A program made the translations under genes and the position numbers. 6,682 nucleotides of DNA from an uncultured Bacilli bacterium. Lineage in GTDB: Bacteria; Bacillota_I; Bacilli_A; RF39; UBA660. Shown in pieces: positions 1 through 6,459 of this stretch. The stretch is taken from positions 740 to 7,421 of the forward strand of contig CARZYU010000022.1 in the NCBI GenBank assembly GCA_949113215.1. The letters are read 5' to 3'. Numbering within the stretch: the first letter of the stretch is position 1; each line of letters starts with the position of its first letter. The notes beneath the pieces are model-generated. The model saw nothing but the letters and a program-made list of their open reading frames with translations, did no database searches and had not been told where the DNA came from.

Positions 1-1299
1 ATTTGGGCTCAACATTATGCTAACGCCACTGAAATTTGGTCTGCCGTAGTTTATTCTGCATTTGGAAACATTGAAGCAGGCAAAGTAATTCATGTTATTT
101 TAGCGCTTGCATTATATATCTATGTTTACGATTATTTGAAGAAAAAAACAAATAAAAAATTAATTTCTTGCTTATTTTCTATTACATTAGCTTTCAACCC
201 AATTGTTTTGAATCAATTTACGACATACTATATTGATAGTGTTGTAACTAGCTCATTATTTTTAATGCTTTTTTCTATTTTGAAAATAATCGATAGTGAA
301 TATAATTTTAAGGATACAGAAACCTATTTACTTTTTGCTACAAGCGTTGTTATTTGTGTTAATGCCAAATTTACTGCACTTTTAATTTGTGGTATGTTTG
401 TTGGATTGTTAGGTATATTTATTTTCATTCAAAATCTTTTGAAAAAGAACTATATGTATTTGCGAAAATTAATAGGTTTTGTTGTAATTACTTTCATTTT
501 CGCAGTAGGTATTGTAGGTTCTTCTAGTTATGTAAAGAATTATTTCAATAATGGAAATCCGTTCTATCCATTAATGGGAGAAGGGGCGGTCGATATTGAA
601 ACCGGAAATGAACCAGAACTATTTAAAAAGTATAATCATTTTGAAAAATTTGTGTATGCAACATTTTCGAAAACTTATACTTGGTATGATAAGGATCCAG
701 AGTTGAAGCTGCCATTTACAGTAAGTGCATCGGAATTAGATAGTATTCAATATCCAGATATTCGTATTGGTGGGTTAGGTGTTTGGTATAGTGCATTGCT
801 TATCTTATCTCTTCCTATCATTGTGTTTGGATTAATTGATTTGATACGTAAAAAATCAAAATGGGCTACGGTTTTAATACTTATTTTAATTGGAATTATT
901 GCTCCAATTCCTATTTTGCCTGTCGTTTGGCAAGCGAGGTATTATCCACAAATTTATTTAATTCCATTTATTGCCATGCTTATATTGATGTTTTATAAAG
1001 GAAAAATCAGTAAAGGATATAATTATATCTTAGCCATAGTCGCAGTCGGTAATTGCTTGTTTTTGCTACCACAAGCTGTTAATAAGTGGAATAATTCAGT
1101 TCAAGTAAATCGGCAATTAGTAGAGTTGGCAGAAAAATCTTTAACAGAAGATGTAGTGATTTCTCAAGATAACTTTACTTTTTATGGAGCTTATTATAAC
1201 TATTTGGATAGGGGAATTCGTTATGAATATAGTAAAGAAATTTTAGAAGACGGAATTCCAATGTATTATGGAGCAAAATATAAAATAGTAGAGGAGTAA
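1..1299 (+). CDS. Multi-span membrane protein, probable GT-C-type glycosyltransferase (5' end outside window)
   Basis: The frame is open from base 1, so the gene begins before the window; 432 residues are visible. A TTG at 136 would give a 387-residue protein but lies inside a continuous hydrophobic reading frame and has no convincing ribosome binding site, so I do not take it as the start. About nine or ten membrane segments can be seen, near visible residues 27-44, 54-73, 77-98, 109-145 (probably two), 156-175, 260-281, 288-308, 315-332 and 341-357. A large loop of about 85 residues (176-260) carries NPFYPLMGEGAVD (186-198), and WQARYYPQ (309-316) precedes the penultimate helix. A hydrophilic tail of about 75 residues follows the last helix. 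This architecture fits lipid-linked-sugar-dependent GT-C enzymes acting on the outer face of the membrane. The usual catalytic acidic residue in the first outer loop would lie upstream and cannot be checked. A polymerase or other polysaccharide membrane protein is an alternative. It is first in the visible operon, 6 bases before the GT4 gene. Confidence 0.72.
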   Translation: MWAQHYANATEIWSAVVYSAFGNIEAGKVIHVILALALYIYVYDYLKKKTNKKLISCLFSITLAFNPIVLNQFTTYYIDSVVTSSLFLMLFSILKIIDSEYNFKDTETYLLFATSVVICVNAKFTALLICGMFVGLLGIFIFIQNLLKKNYMYLRKLIGFVVITFIFAVGIVGSSSYVKNYFNNGNPFYPLMGEGAVDIETGNEPELFKKYNHFEKFVYATFSKTYTWYDKDPELKLPFTVSASELDSIQYPDIRIGGLGVWYSALLILSLPIIVFGLIDLIRKKSKWATVLILILIGIIAPIPILPVVWQARYYPQIYLIPFIAMLILMFYKGKISKGYNYILAIVAVGNCLFLLPQAVNKWNNSVQVNRQLVELAEKSLTEDVVISQDNFTFYGAYYNYLDRGIRYEYSKEILEDGIPMYYGAKYKIVEE

Positions 1300-1305
1300 G
1301 GAAGT
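1291..1305 (+). promoter_or_regulatory. Ribosome binding site of the GT4 gene
   Basis: GAGGAG (1291-1296) overlaps the last codons of the preceding gene and lies 9 bases before the ATG at 1306; a second purine block, AAGGAAG (1298-1304), abuts the start. Its placement over the upstream stop codon suits coupled translation of the two genes. Confidence 0.6.
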
Positions 1306-2430
1306 ATGAAAATTTTATTTGTATTAAATTATTATCATCCTTATATTAGTGGTGTGACAGAAACAGTTCGTCTGTTGGCGGAAGGTTTAGCGAAAGATAA
1401 GAATAATCAAGTAACTGTTCTTTGCTCTAATCATGATAAATTAAAATCAGAAGAAGTAATTAATGGTGTTAAAGTTATTCGTGCACCAATTATCATGAAA
1501 ATTAGTAAAGGTACAGTGAGTCCAGCCTTTGTACGAAAAGCAATTAAGTTGGCCAAAGAGCACGATATAGTGAATATGCAAGCTCCAATGTTAGAATCAG
1601 GAATCCTTTCTAGACATATTGATAGACGTAAATTATTAATCACTTATCATTGTGATATTAATTTGCGACCATCGTTTTTGAATAAGTTTATTGTAAAAGT
1701 CATGGATCGGTCCCACCGTATTGCTATGAAAAATGCTAATAAGGTTATTGTTACTTCAATTGACTATGCAAAGGAATCGAGAGTGGCAAAAGATTTTTTA
1801 AACAAACTGGTTGAAATTCCTCCACTATTTAATGAGACCCATCCAACAAAGGTTAAGATGATTCCTAATTCCATTGGATTTTGTGGAAGAATTGTGGAAG
1901 AAAAGGGAATTGATGTTTTATTGAAAGCGTTTCAAAGAGTCAAACAGGAAATTCCTGATGCAAGATTGTTAATTGCTGGAGATTATCAGAACATTGCGGG
2001 GGGCAGCGTTTATCCCGAACTTATAGATTACATTGATAATAATCAAATTAAAGATGTAGAATTTTTGGGAAAAGTGTTACCAAAAGATTTATCTAAATTT
2101 TATTCTCCACTGTCTGTGTTTACTTTGCCAAGTATTAATTCTTTAGAAGCATTTGGCTTAGTCCAATTAGAGGCTATGTTTTGTGGAATTCCAGTGGTTG
2201 CTTCTGATCTTCCTGGAGTAAGAACCATCGTGAAAAAAACAAAGATGGGATTAATTGCAACGAGAAAAGATGAAAACGAATTAGCAAAACAATTGATCAC
2301 AGTGTTAAAAAATCGTCAAAAATATGTACAAGATCCTAATAAGATTTTGAAATTATATTCTAACGAATCTTCCCAAAAAAAGTTTGAGCAACTATATAGG
2401 AGTATAATCGATGATAAAAAAGATATATAA
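1306..2430 (+). CDS. Glycosyltransferase family 4 (GT-B fold, retaining)
   Basis: This 374-residue protein has the normal length and architecture of a GT4 enzyme. Such enzymes transfer a sugar from a nucleotide donor with retention of configuration, usually at the cytoplasmic face of the membrane. The N-terminal Rossmann-like half begins MKILFVLNYYHPYISGVTE, the position where the family has its glycine-rich acceptor loop. The C-terminal donor-binding half starts at GFCGRIVEEKGID (191-203), continues through LLIAGD (221-226), and ends with the E-x7-E signature at Glu281 and Glu289 within LEAFGLVQLEAM, followed by GIPVVAS. No membrane span is evident. The donor cannot be read from sequence; the nearby ManC gene makes GDP-mannose possible. 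The 3' end overlaps the next gene by 20 bases. A run of six G (1998-2003) is unusual for such AT-rich DNA, but the frame is intact. Confidence 0.93.
   Translation: MKILFVLNYYHPYISGVTETVRLLAEGLAKDKNNQVTVLCSNHDKLKSEEVINGVKVIRAPIIMKISKGTVSPAFVRKAIKLAKEHDIVNMQAPMLESGILSRHIDRRKLLITYHCDINLRPSFLNKFIVKVMDRSHRIAMKNANKVIVTSIDYAKESRVAKDFLNKLVEIPPLFNETHPTKVKMIPNSIGFCGRIVEEKGIDVLLKAFQRVKQEIPDARLLIAGDYQNIAGGSVYPELIDYIDNNQIKDVEFLGKVLPKDLSKFYSPLSVFTLPSINSLEAFGLVQLEAMFCGIPVVASDLPGVRTIVKKTKMGLIATRKDENELAKQLITVLKNRQKYVQDPNKILKLYSNESSQKKFEQLYRSIIDDKKDI
2398..2402 (+). promoter_or_regulatory. Ribosome binding site of the GtrA gene, inside the GT4 gene
   Basis: AGGAG lies within the last codons of the GT4 gene, 8 bases before the ATG at 2411. 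It supports the 20-base overlap as real and fixes the start of the small membrane protein. Confidence 0.65.
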
Positions 2431-2824
2431 TAAATATCATGAAATCATTCAATATGCTATTTTTGGAATCATTACAGTTATCATCAATCTATTGTTATAT
2501 AAAGTACTGTTAATTCTAAAATGTCCCTATATTGCTTCAAACGTAATTTCTTACGTTATCGCCTCTATTTTATCTTACTTTTTTAACCTTAAATATGTTT
2601 TTCATGCCGAAATATTACCGTTTCGGAATGAATCAATTCGAGTTTTAAAATATTTTTCTGTTCGAATTTTTTCTATTATATTAGATAATGGACTTTTAAT
2701 CGTCGCGGTAGAAGTATTTAAGTTTGATAAATTTTATTCTAAGTTTCCAATTTCTGTTCTTGTAATTTTAATTACCTATATTTTTAATAAAACTATTTTA
2801 AAAAAGAAAGAAGGAGCAGTATGA
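2411..2824 (+). CDS. GtrA-like family membrane protein (candidate polyprenyl-phosphate-sugar flippase)
   Basis: The protein has 137 residues, the usual size for GtrA-like proteins, and four predicted membrane helices near residues 13-33, 41-64, 78-100 and 111-128. Family-like features are the N-terminal QYAIFGIITVIINLLLY (14-30), SYFFNLKYVF (55-64) after helix 2, and a C-terminal FNKTILKKK (125-133) with a basic tail. GtrA proteins are thought to help move polyprenyl-phosphate-linked sugars across the membrane in three-component glycosylation systems; that role is known for the family and inferred here. The start is supported by AGGAG 8 bases upstream. The gene overlaps the GT4 gene by 20 bases and the ManC gene by 4 (ATGA), so its translation is probably coupled to both. 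One sampled 60-base line is only about 22% G+C. It is unusual in being separated from its likely partner, the GtrB-like gene, by the ManC gene. Confidence 0.88.
   Translation: MIKKIYNKYHEIIQYAIFGIITVIINLLLYKVLLILKCPYIASNVISYVIASILSYFFNLKYVFHAEILPFRNESIRVLKYFSVRIFSIILDNGLLIVAVEVFKFDKFYSKFPISVLVILITYIFNKTILKKKEGAV
2811..2816 (+). promoter_or_regulatory. Ribosome binding site of the ManC gene
   Basis: AAGGAG, preceded by further purines, lies 4 bases before the ATG at 2821 and within the end of the GtrA gene. The spacing is on the short side. The ATGA stop/start overlap (2821-2824) suggests re-initiation by ribosomes finishing the GtrA gene. Confidence 0.6.
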
Positions 2825-3855
2825 AAACAGTTGCAGTGATTATGGCTGGAGGTAAGGGAGAAAGACTTTGGCCAATGAGTACTAAGGAGCATCCTAAGCA
2901 GTTTTTAAAGTTAGTAGATAAAAATAAGACAATGGTACAATTAACACTAGATAGAATTAAGAAATTCCTGGATTTAAAAGACATTTATGTGGTTGGTTTA
3001 CAGGAGCATCAAGATATAGTAAAAGAACAACTTCCTGAAGTGCCAGATGAAAATCTCATATTTTTATCTGAGGCTAGAAATACAGCTCCTCTCATTGCGA
3101 CTATGACCATTTTGATTAAACAAAAATATCAAGATGCAAATGTAATAGTGCTTGCAAGTGATTCTTATATTCATAACACAGATTTATTTATTGATACTTT
3201 AAAAAATGGAGTGAGTTCTTTAGAGAAGGATAATATTGTAACTATAGGTATTGTTCCCGACCGTATTGAAACTGGATATGGATACATTCAATTAGGTAAA
3301 AAGATGGAAAAAAAAGAAGGATATCAAGTCAAAAAATTTGTAGAGAAACCTTCTTATGATATAGCTAGGAAATATTATGAATCAGGAGAATTTTTATGGA
3401 ATAGTGGAATGTTCCTGTGGAGAAATAACTATATTTATGAATGTTTTAGACTTTATTGTCCTAATATTTTTGATTGCATGCAGGGGATGGAAAGCTCGGA
3501 CTACAGTAGGTTTGATCACTGGTACCGTCAAATGGAGGCAACGTCAATTGATTATGCAGTGATGGAAAAAGCGGATAATATTTTAGTTTTACCAGGAACA
3601 TTTGGTTGGGACGATGTTGGAAGTTGGATTTCAGTAGAACGATTACGCTCTGCTGATGAATTTGGAAATGTCTTGGAAGGAAATGTAGTTATTCAGGATT
3701 GCAACCGAAATATTATTATTGGTGATGATCCAAACTTTACTATCGCCATGGTTGGAATTCAGGACCAGGTAATAGTTAAAAACGAAAATACCATTTTGTT
3801 GATGGATAAAAGTCATTGTGGAGATATAAAAAAAGTATTAGAGAAAATAAAATAA
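2821..3855 (+). CDS. manC: Mannose-1-phosphate guanylyltransferase (GDP-mannose pyrophosphorylase)
   Basis: This cytoplasmic enzyme makes GDP-mannose from mannose-1-phosphate and GTP. The 344-residue length matches the single-domain form; the C-terminal phosphomannose isomerase domain of the longer bifunctional enzymes is absent. The nucleotide-binding signature GGKGERLWPMS and PKQFL occupies about residues 10-29. Further family motifs are RNTAP (86-90), FVEKP (173-177), NSGMF (194-198), SIDYAVMEK (242-250) and GWDDVGSW (262-269), with a short beta-helix-like tail after about residue 285. The motif usually read as P-[SA]-D-H is here ASDS (112-115), with Ser in place of His. The gene sits between the GtrA- and GtrB-like genes, which ties GDP-mannose supply to the glycosylation operon. 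No phosphomannose isomerase or phosphomannomutase gene is visible, so mannose-1-phosphate must come from elsewhere. A related hexose-1-phosphate nucleotidyltransferase with another substrate is less likely. Confidence 0.92.
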   Translation: MKTVAVIMAGGKGERLWPMSTKEHPKQFLKLVDKNKTMVQLTLDRIKKFLDLKDIYVVGLQEHQDIVKEQLPEVPDENLIFLSEARNTAPLIATMTILIKQKYQDANVIVLASDSYIHNTDLFIDTLKNGVSSLEKDNIVTIGIVPDRIETGYGYIQLGKKMEKKEGYQVKKFVEKPSYDIARKYYESGEFLWNSGMFLWRNNYIYECFRLYCPNIFDCMQGMESSDYSRFDHWYRQMEATSIDYAVMEKADNILVLPGTFGWDDVGSWISVERLRSADEFGNVLEGNVVIQDCNRNIIIGDDPNFTIAMVGIQDQVIVKNENTILLMDKSHCGDIKKVLEKIK

Positions 3856-3864
3856 GGTGTAGAA

Positions 3865-4815
3865 ATGAAAAAAATATCAATTATTGTTCCTTGTTATAAT
3901 GAACAAGAATCGTTACCACTTTTCTATGAAGAAATTATCAAAGTGGCAGGAGAGATGAAAAAAGAAAAGGTAGAGTTTGAATTTCTGTTTGTTAATGATG
4001 GAAGCAGAGACAAAACGTTGGAGGTCAGTAGGGAGCTTGCGAAAAAAGATAAAAGAGTCCGTTATATTTCTTTTTCACGTAATTTTGGAAAAGAAGCGGC
4101 TATGTATGCAGGACTTGAAAATGTAACAGGGGATTACATTGCTGTTATGGATGCGGATTTACAAGACCCTCCGAAATTACTCCCAGAGATGTATCATTTG
4201 ATTATCGAAGAAGGTTACGATTGTGTCGGAACGAGAAGGGTGACTAGAAAGGGGGAACCTCCGATTCGGAGTTTCTTTGCTCGCTGTTTTTACAAAATTA
4301 TCAACAAAATGAGTAAAGTAGAAATGGTCGATGGAGCAAGAGATTATCGCTTGATGACAAGACAAATGGTAGATGCCATTCTTTCGATGAAAGAATACAA
4401 TCGCTATTCTAAAGGATTGTTTAGTTTTGTAGGTTTTCAAACGAAGTGGTTGGAATACGAAAACATCGAACGAGTCGCTGGAGAGACCAAGTGGAACTTC
4501 TGGAAATTGTTGATGTATGCCTTTGATGGAATCTTTGCTTTTTCTACCGTTCCTTTATCGATTGCAACCGCCATTGGGATTATCTTTTGTATCATTTCCT
4601 TTATTGCCATTGCCGTTATCATTGTGAAAACATTGGCATTTGGAGATCCAGTCGATGGATGGCCATCGATGGTTTGTATCATGTTTTTCTTAAGTGGGAT
4701 TCAACTATTCTGTACGGGAATTGTGGGAGCTTATCTTTCTAGAACGTATTTAGAAACAAAGAAAAGACCCATTTATATCGTGAAGGAAACGGAAGAGGAG
4801 TTAAAAACGAAATAG
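3865..4815 (+). CDS. GtrB/DPM1-like polyprenyl-phosphate sugar transferase (GT2)
   Basis: The 316-residue protein has a GT2 (GT-A fold) catalytic domain followed by two membrane helices, the standard layout of GtrB-type enzymes that move a sugar from a nucleotide donor to polyprenyl phosphate on the cytoplasmic side. Visible motifs are SIIVPCYNE (5-13), VNDGS (43-47), FSRNFGKEAA (70-79), the metal-binding DADLQDPP (96-103), DGARDYRLM (156-164) and RVAGETKW (203-210). The helices span about 229-255 and 267-292, and the tail is charged. Bactoprenol-glucose synthases and polyprenyl-phosphate-mannose synthases share these motifs, so the donor is undecided; the adjacent ManC gene favours GDP-mannose by context only. 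It starts 9 bases after the ManC stop, with AAGGTG (3854-3859) as ribosome binding site, and ends directly at a terminator. Its G+C content is clearly higher than that of the four preceding genes. Confidence 0.92.
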   Translation: MKKISIIVPCYNEQESLPLFYEEIIKVAGEMKKEKVEFEFLFVNDGSRDKTLEVSRELAKKDKRVRYISFSRNFGKEAAMYAGLENVTGDYIAVMDADLQDPPKLLPEMYHLIIEEGYDCVGTRRVTRKGEPPIRSFFARCFYKIINKMSKVEMVDGARDYRLMTRQMVDAILSMKEYNRYSKGLFSFVGFQTKWLEYENIERVAGETKWNFWKLLMYAFDGIFAFSTVPLSIATAIGIIFCIISFIAIAVIIVKTLAFGDPVDGWPSMVCIMFFLSGIQLFCTGIVGAYLSRTYLETKKRPIYIVKETEEELKTK

Positions 4816-4840
4816 AAGTCAACTTGTGTTGGCTTTTTTT
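4816..4840 (+). terminator. Rho-independent terminator after the GtrB-like gene
   Basis: AAGTCAAC (4816-4823) pairs with GTTGGCTT (4828-4835) around a four-base loop TTGT, with one G-U wobble, and a run of seven T (4834-4840) follows. The hairpin begins on the base after the TAG stop. It probably ends the transcript of the upstream operon and isolates it from the GtrII gene, which has its own promoter. Confidence 0.82.
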
Positions 4841-4864
4841 GTTCTATCAATCGAAAGTGAAAGA

Positions 4865-4873
4865 TGGTATAAT
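4865..4873 (+). promoter_or_regulatory. Extended -10 promoter for the GtrII-type gene
   Basis: TGGTATAAT combines a perfect TATAAT hexamer (4868-4873) with the upstream TGn extension. No good -35 box lies 16-18 bases upstream (the 17-base position reads TATCAA), as is common for extended -10 promoters. Transcription would start near 4880, giving a leader of about 15 bases that carries the ribosome binding site. The promoter sits just downstream of the terminator, as expected for a new transcription unit. Confidence 0.75.
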
Positions 4874-4886
4874 AAAAGGGAATTTT

Positions 4887-4891
4887 GGAGG
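4887..4891 (+). promoter_or_regulatory. Ribosome binding site that sets the GtrII-type gene start
   Basis: GGAGG lies 4 bases before the ATG at 4896. The same frame is open upstream to a TTG at 4824, but that TTG is in the loop of the terminator and upstream of the promoter, so the ATG at 4896 is the supported start. Confidence 0.7.
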
Positions 4892-4895
4892 CACT

Positions 4896-6437
4896 ATGAA
4901 ATACTCAGTCGAAGATATTTTGAAAAAAATAGGAAAGTGGTTTTCAAAGGAAAGAAGAACTGTTTTTTTCGTGACGTTTATTCTAGGAATGCTAATGCAC
5001 TTTTGTCTCTATACAGACCGCTTATTAACCGTAGATGGATATTGGCATTATGGATCTTTCTTGTCAAAAGGATGGGAAATCTCTCTTGGAAGGTTTTCTC
5101 TTCCATTCGTTGATTTATTGCGAGGTACTGTTGTATCTTCGGTTTTAAGTACCATTCTATCCTGTACTCTATTATCCTTTACTTCCATTTTCCTTGGGGA
5201 AACACTAAAAATTAAAAAGATCTATCTGAAAGTGATCATTTCAATTCTTCTCGTCGTTGCACCAACTTTTTCTACAACTTTAATGTATTCTTATACAGCA
5301 GATTCCTATATGATATCCTTTCTTTTTTCCGTACTGGCTGTCTATTTCTTAGAGAAGGAATTTACGCGAAAGAATATTGTATTTTCGATGATAAGTGTCG
5401 TAATCAGTCTTAGTCTCTATCAAGCGTACTTTGCTGTTTCGATTACATTACTTCTATTTTGTTTCATAATAAAGTTATGGGAAGGACAAAATCTAAGAAA
5501 GATTCTAAGCTTCCTTTTGAAAAGTGGATTAATTTTGTTAACTGGCGCTGTTCTTTACTGTCTGTTATTGAAACTCGTTCTCTTCCTTTTGCATTTGGAT
5601 TTAAATACTTATAAAGGGGCAAATGGTATTCTAAGTAGGGATATTTTAAAAAATTTAGTTCCATCCCTTCAGGCGATGTATACAACTTTCTTTGATTTTT
5701 ACTTTGGAAATACCATTGTTCATAACAATACGTTCTTTTATCGGAACTTCATAAATATGGGACTTGGAATTGTCTTTCTTCTTACCATGTTTTTATTACT
5801 TCGCCAAGGAAAAATCAAGCGGAGTTTTTCAAACTTTCTCGTTCTTTTCTTAAGCATTCTTGTTCTGCCAATGGCGACTGGTATTATTCAGTTGATTACT
5901 GGAACTAAGGAAATGAGTTTACTGATGACGATGTCTTTCCTTCTTCCGTATGTTTTATTATTAAAACAAATCGACTTGTTGAAAAAAGATAAATGGAACC
6001 ATTTGGTTTCTCTCTTTGGGATTTTAGGAGTCCTTTGTTTAGGATGGACTTATACTCTTGGTAATTTTGCTACTTATGAAGCTAGTAACATGTATCAAAA
6101 TCAAATGTATGCAAGAGGAATTGAGATCAGAGAGGAATTAGCAAAACATGAAGAATACAATGGAAAACAAGTTGCTATAATAGGTCATTTATCCTTTTCG
6201 GGCGATAGTGAAAATTTAAGTGACATGACAAACTTCGATGTTTCAAATTCGGGATCTTATGTGACCTATGCATCTTATTATCGTAACCATTTGACGTTTG
6301 ATTACGAAATGATAAAAAAGGAAGAGCTCTACTTAAAACTTGTAGAGAACGAATTGTTTTATCAAATACCTATTTTTCCAGAATCAGGAAGTATTCAAGT
6401 GATCGATGATGTGGTTGTAGTTCGTGTAGGATATTAA
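4896..6437 (+). CDS. GtrII-type membrane glycosyltransferase (GT-C class)
   Basis: The 513-residue protein resembles the glucosyl transferase GtrII family, which adds a sugar from a polyprenyl-phosphate carrier to a surface polymer on the outer side of the membrane. After helix 1 (about 22-38) comes the loop DRLLTVDGYWHYGSFLSKGW followed by EISLGRFSLPFVD (residues 41-73), with Asp47 and Glu61 as candidate catalytic acids and the family-like LGR motif. About ten further hydrophobic segments follow, near 80-100, 109-125, 134-151, 160-178, 180-193, 207-234, 287-302, 313-333, 340-356 and 370-386. A soluble tail of about 120 residues (395-513) ends with FPESGSIQVIDDVVVVRVGY, as in other members that finish in an outer-face domain. 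The gene has its own promoter and follows the GtrB operon, so it probably uses the same lipid-linked sugar. The sugar and acceptor are unknown. No transcription terminator lies between it and miaB. Confidence 0.82.
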   Translation: MKYSVEDILKKIGKWFSKERRTVFFVTFILGMLMHFCLYTDRLLTVDGYWHYGSFLSKGWEISLGRFSLPFVDLLRGTVVSSVLSTILSCTLLSFTSIFLGETLKIKKIYLKVIISILLVVAPTFSTTLMYSYTADSYMISFLFSVLAVYFLEKEFTRKNIVFSMISVVISLSLYQAYFAVSITLLLFCFIIKLWEGQNLRKILSFLLKSGLILLTGAVLYCLLLKLVLFLLHLDLNTYKGANGILSRDILKNLVPSLQAMYTTFFDFYFGNTIVHNNTFFYRNFINMGLGIVFLLTMFLLLRQGKIKRSFSNFLVLFLSILVLPMATGIIQLITGTKEMSLLMTMSFLLPYVLLLKQIDLLKKDKWNHLVSLFGILGVLCLGWTYTLGNFATYEASNMYQNQMYARGIEIREELAKHEEYNGKQVAIIGHLSFSGDSENLSDMTNFDVSNSGSYVTYASYYRNHLTFDYEMIKKEELYLKLVENELFYQIPIFPESGSIQVIDDVVVVRVGY

Positions 6438-6440
6438 TTA

Positions 6441-6453
6441 AGAAAGGGTGATG
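6441..6453 (+). promoter_or_regulatory. Strong ribosome binding site of miaB
   Basis: AGAAAGGGTGATG closely follows the complement of the 16S rRNA 3' end (AGAAAGGAGGTGATC) with two bases missing. It precedes the ATG at 6460. An in-frame TAA at 6454-6456 rules out any earlier start. Confidence 0.7.
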
Positions 6454-6459
6454 TAAAAA

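Noticed and set aside
136..138. TTG as the start of the first gene
   Set aside because: The reading frame is open back to base 1 with membrane-protein-like sequence, and no good ribosome binding site precedes the TTG; the gene is simply cut by the window edge.
1431..1643. Antisense open frames at 1431-1643, 2100-2300, 2793-2984, 4177-4440, 4437-4682 and 5464-5685
   Set aside because: All lie opposite well-supported genes, show no family motifs and have no clear ribosome binding sites; they are by-products of the coding strand.
1998..2003. Six-G run in the GT4 gene and eight-A run in the ManC gene (3308-3315) as phase-variation tracts
   Set aside because: Both frames are intact and the runs are short; A-runs of this length are expected in AT-rich DNA. 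Slippage would need evidence from variant reads.
3377..3562. Small + strand frames at 3377-3562 and 4826-5113
   Set aside because: They overlap the ManC gene and the GtrII-type gene in another frame, and the translations resemble no protein I know.
4824..4895. A 24-residue N-terminal extension of the GtrII-type protein starting at TTG 4824
   Set aside because: That TTG lies in the terminator loop and upstream of the extended -10 promoter. The ATG at 4896 has a GGAGG in front of it.
6448..6456. Possible mini-frame GTG-ATG-TAA just before miaB
   Set aside because: It encodes only two codons inside the ribosome binding site and is explained by the resemblance of this site to the 16S rRNA complement.
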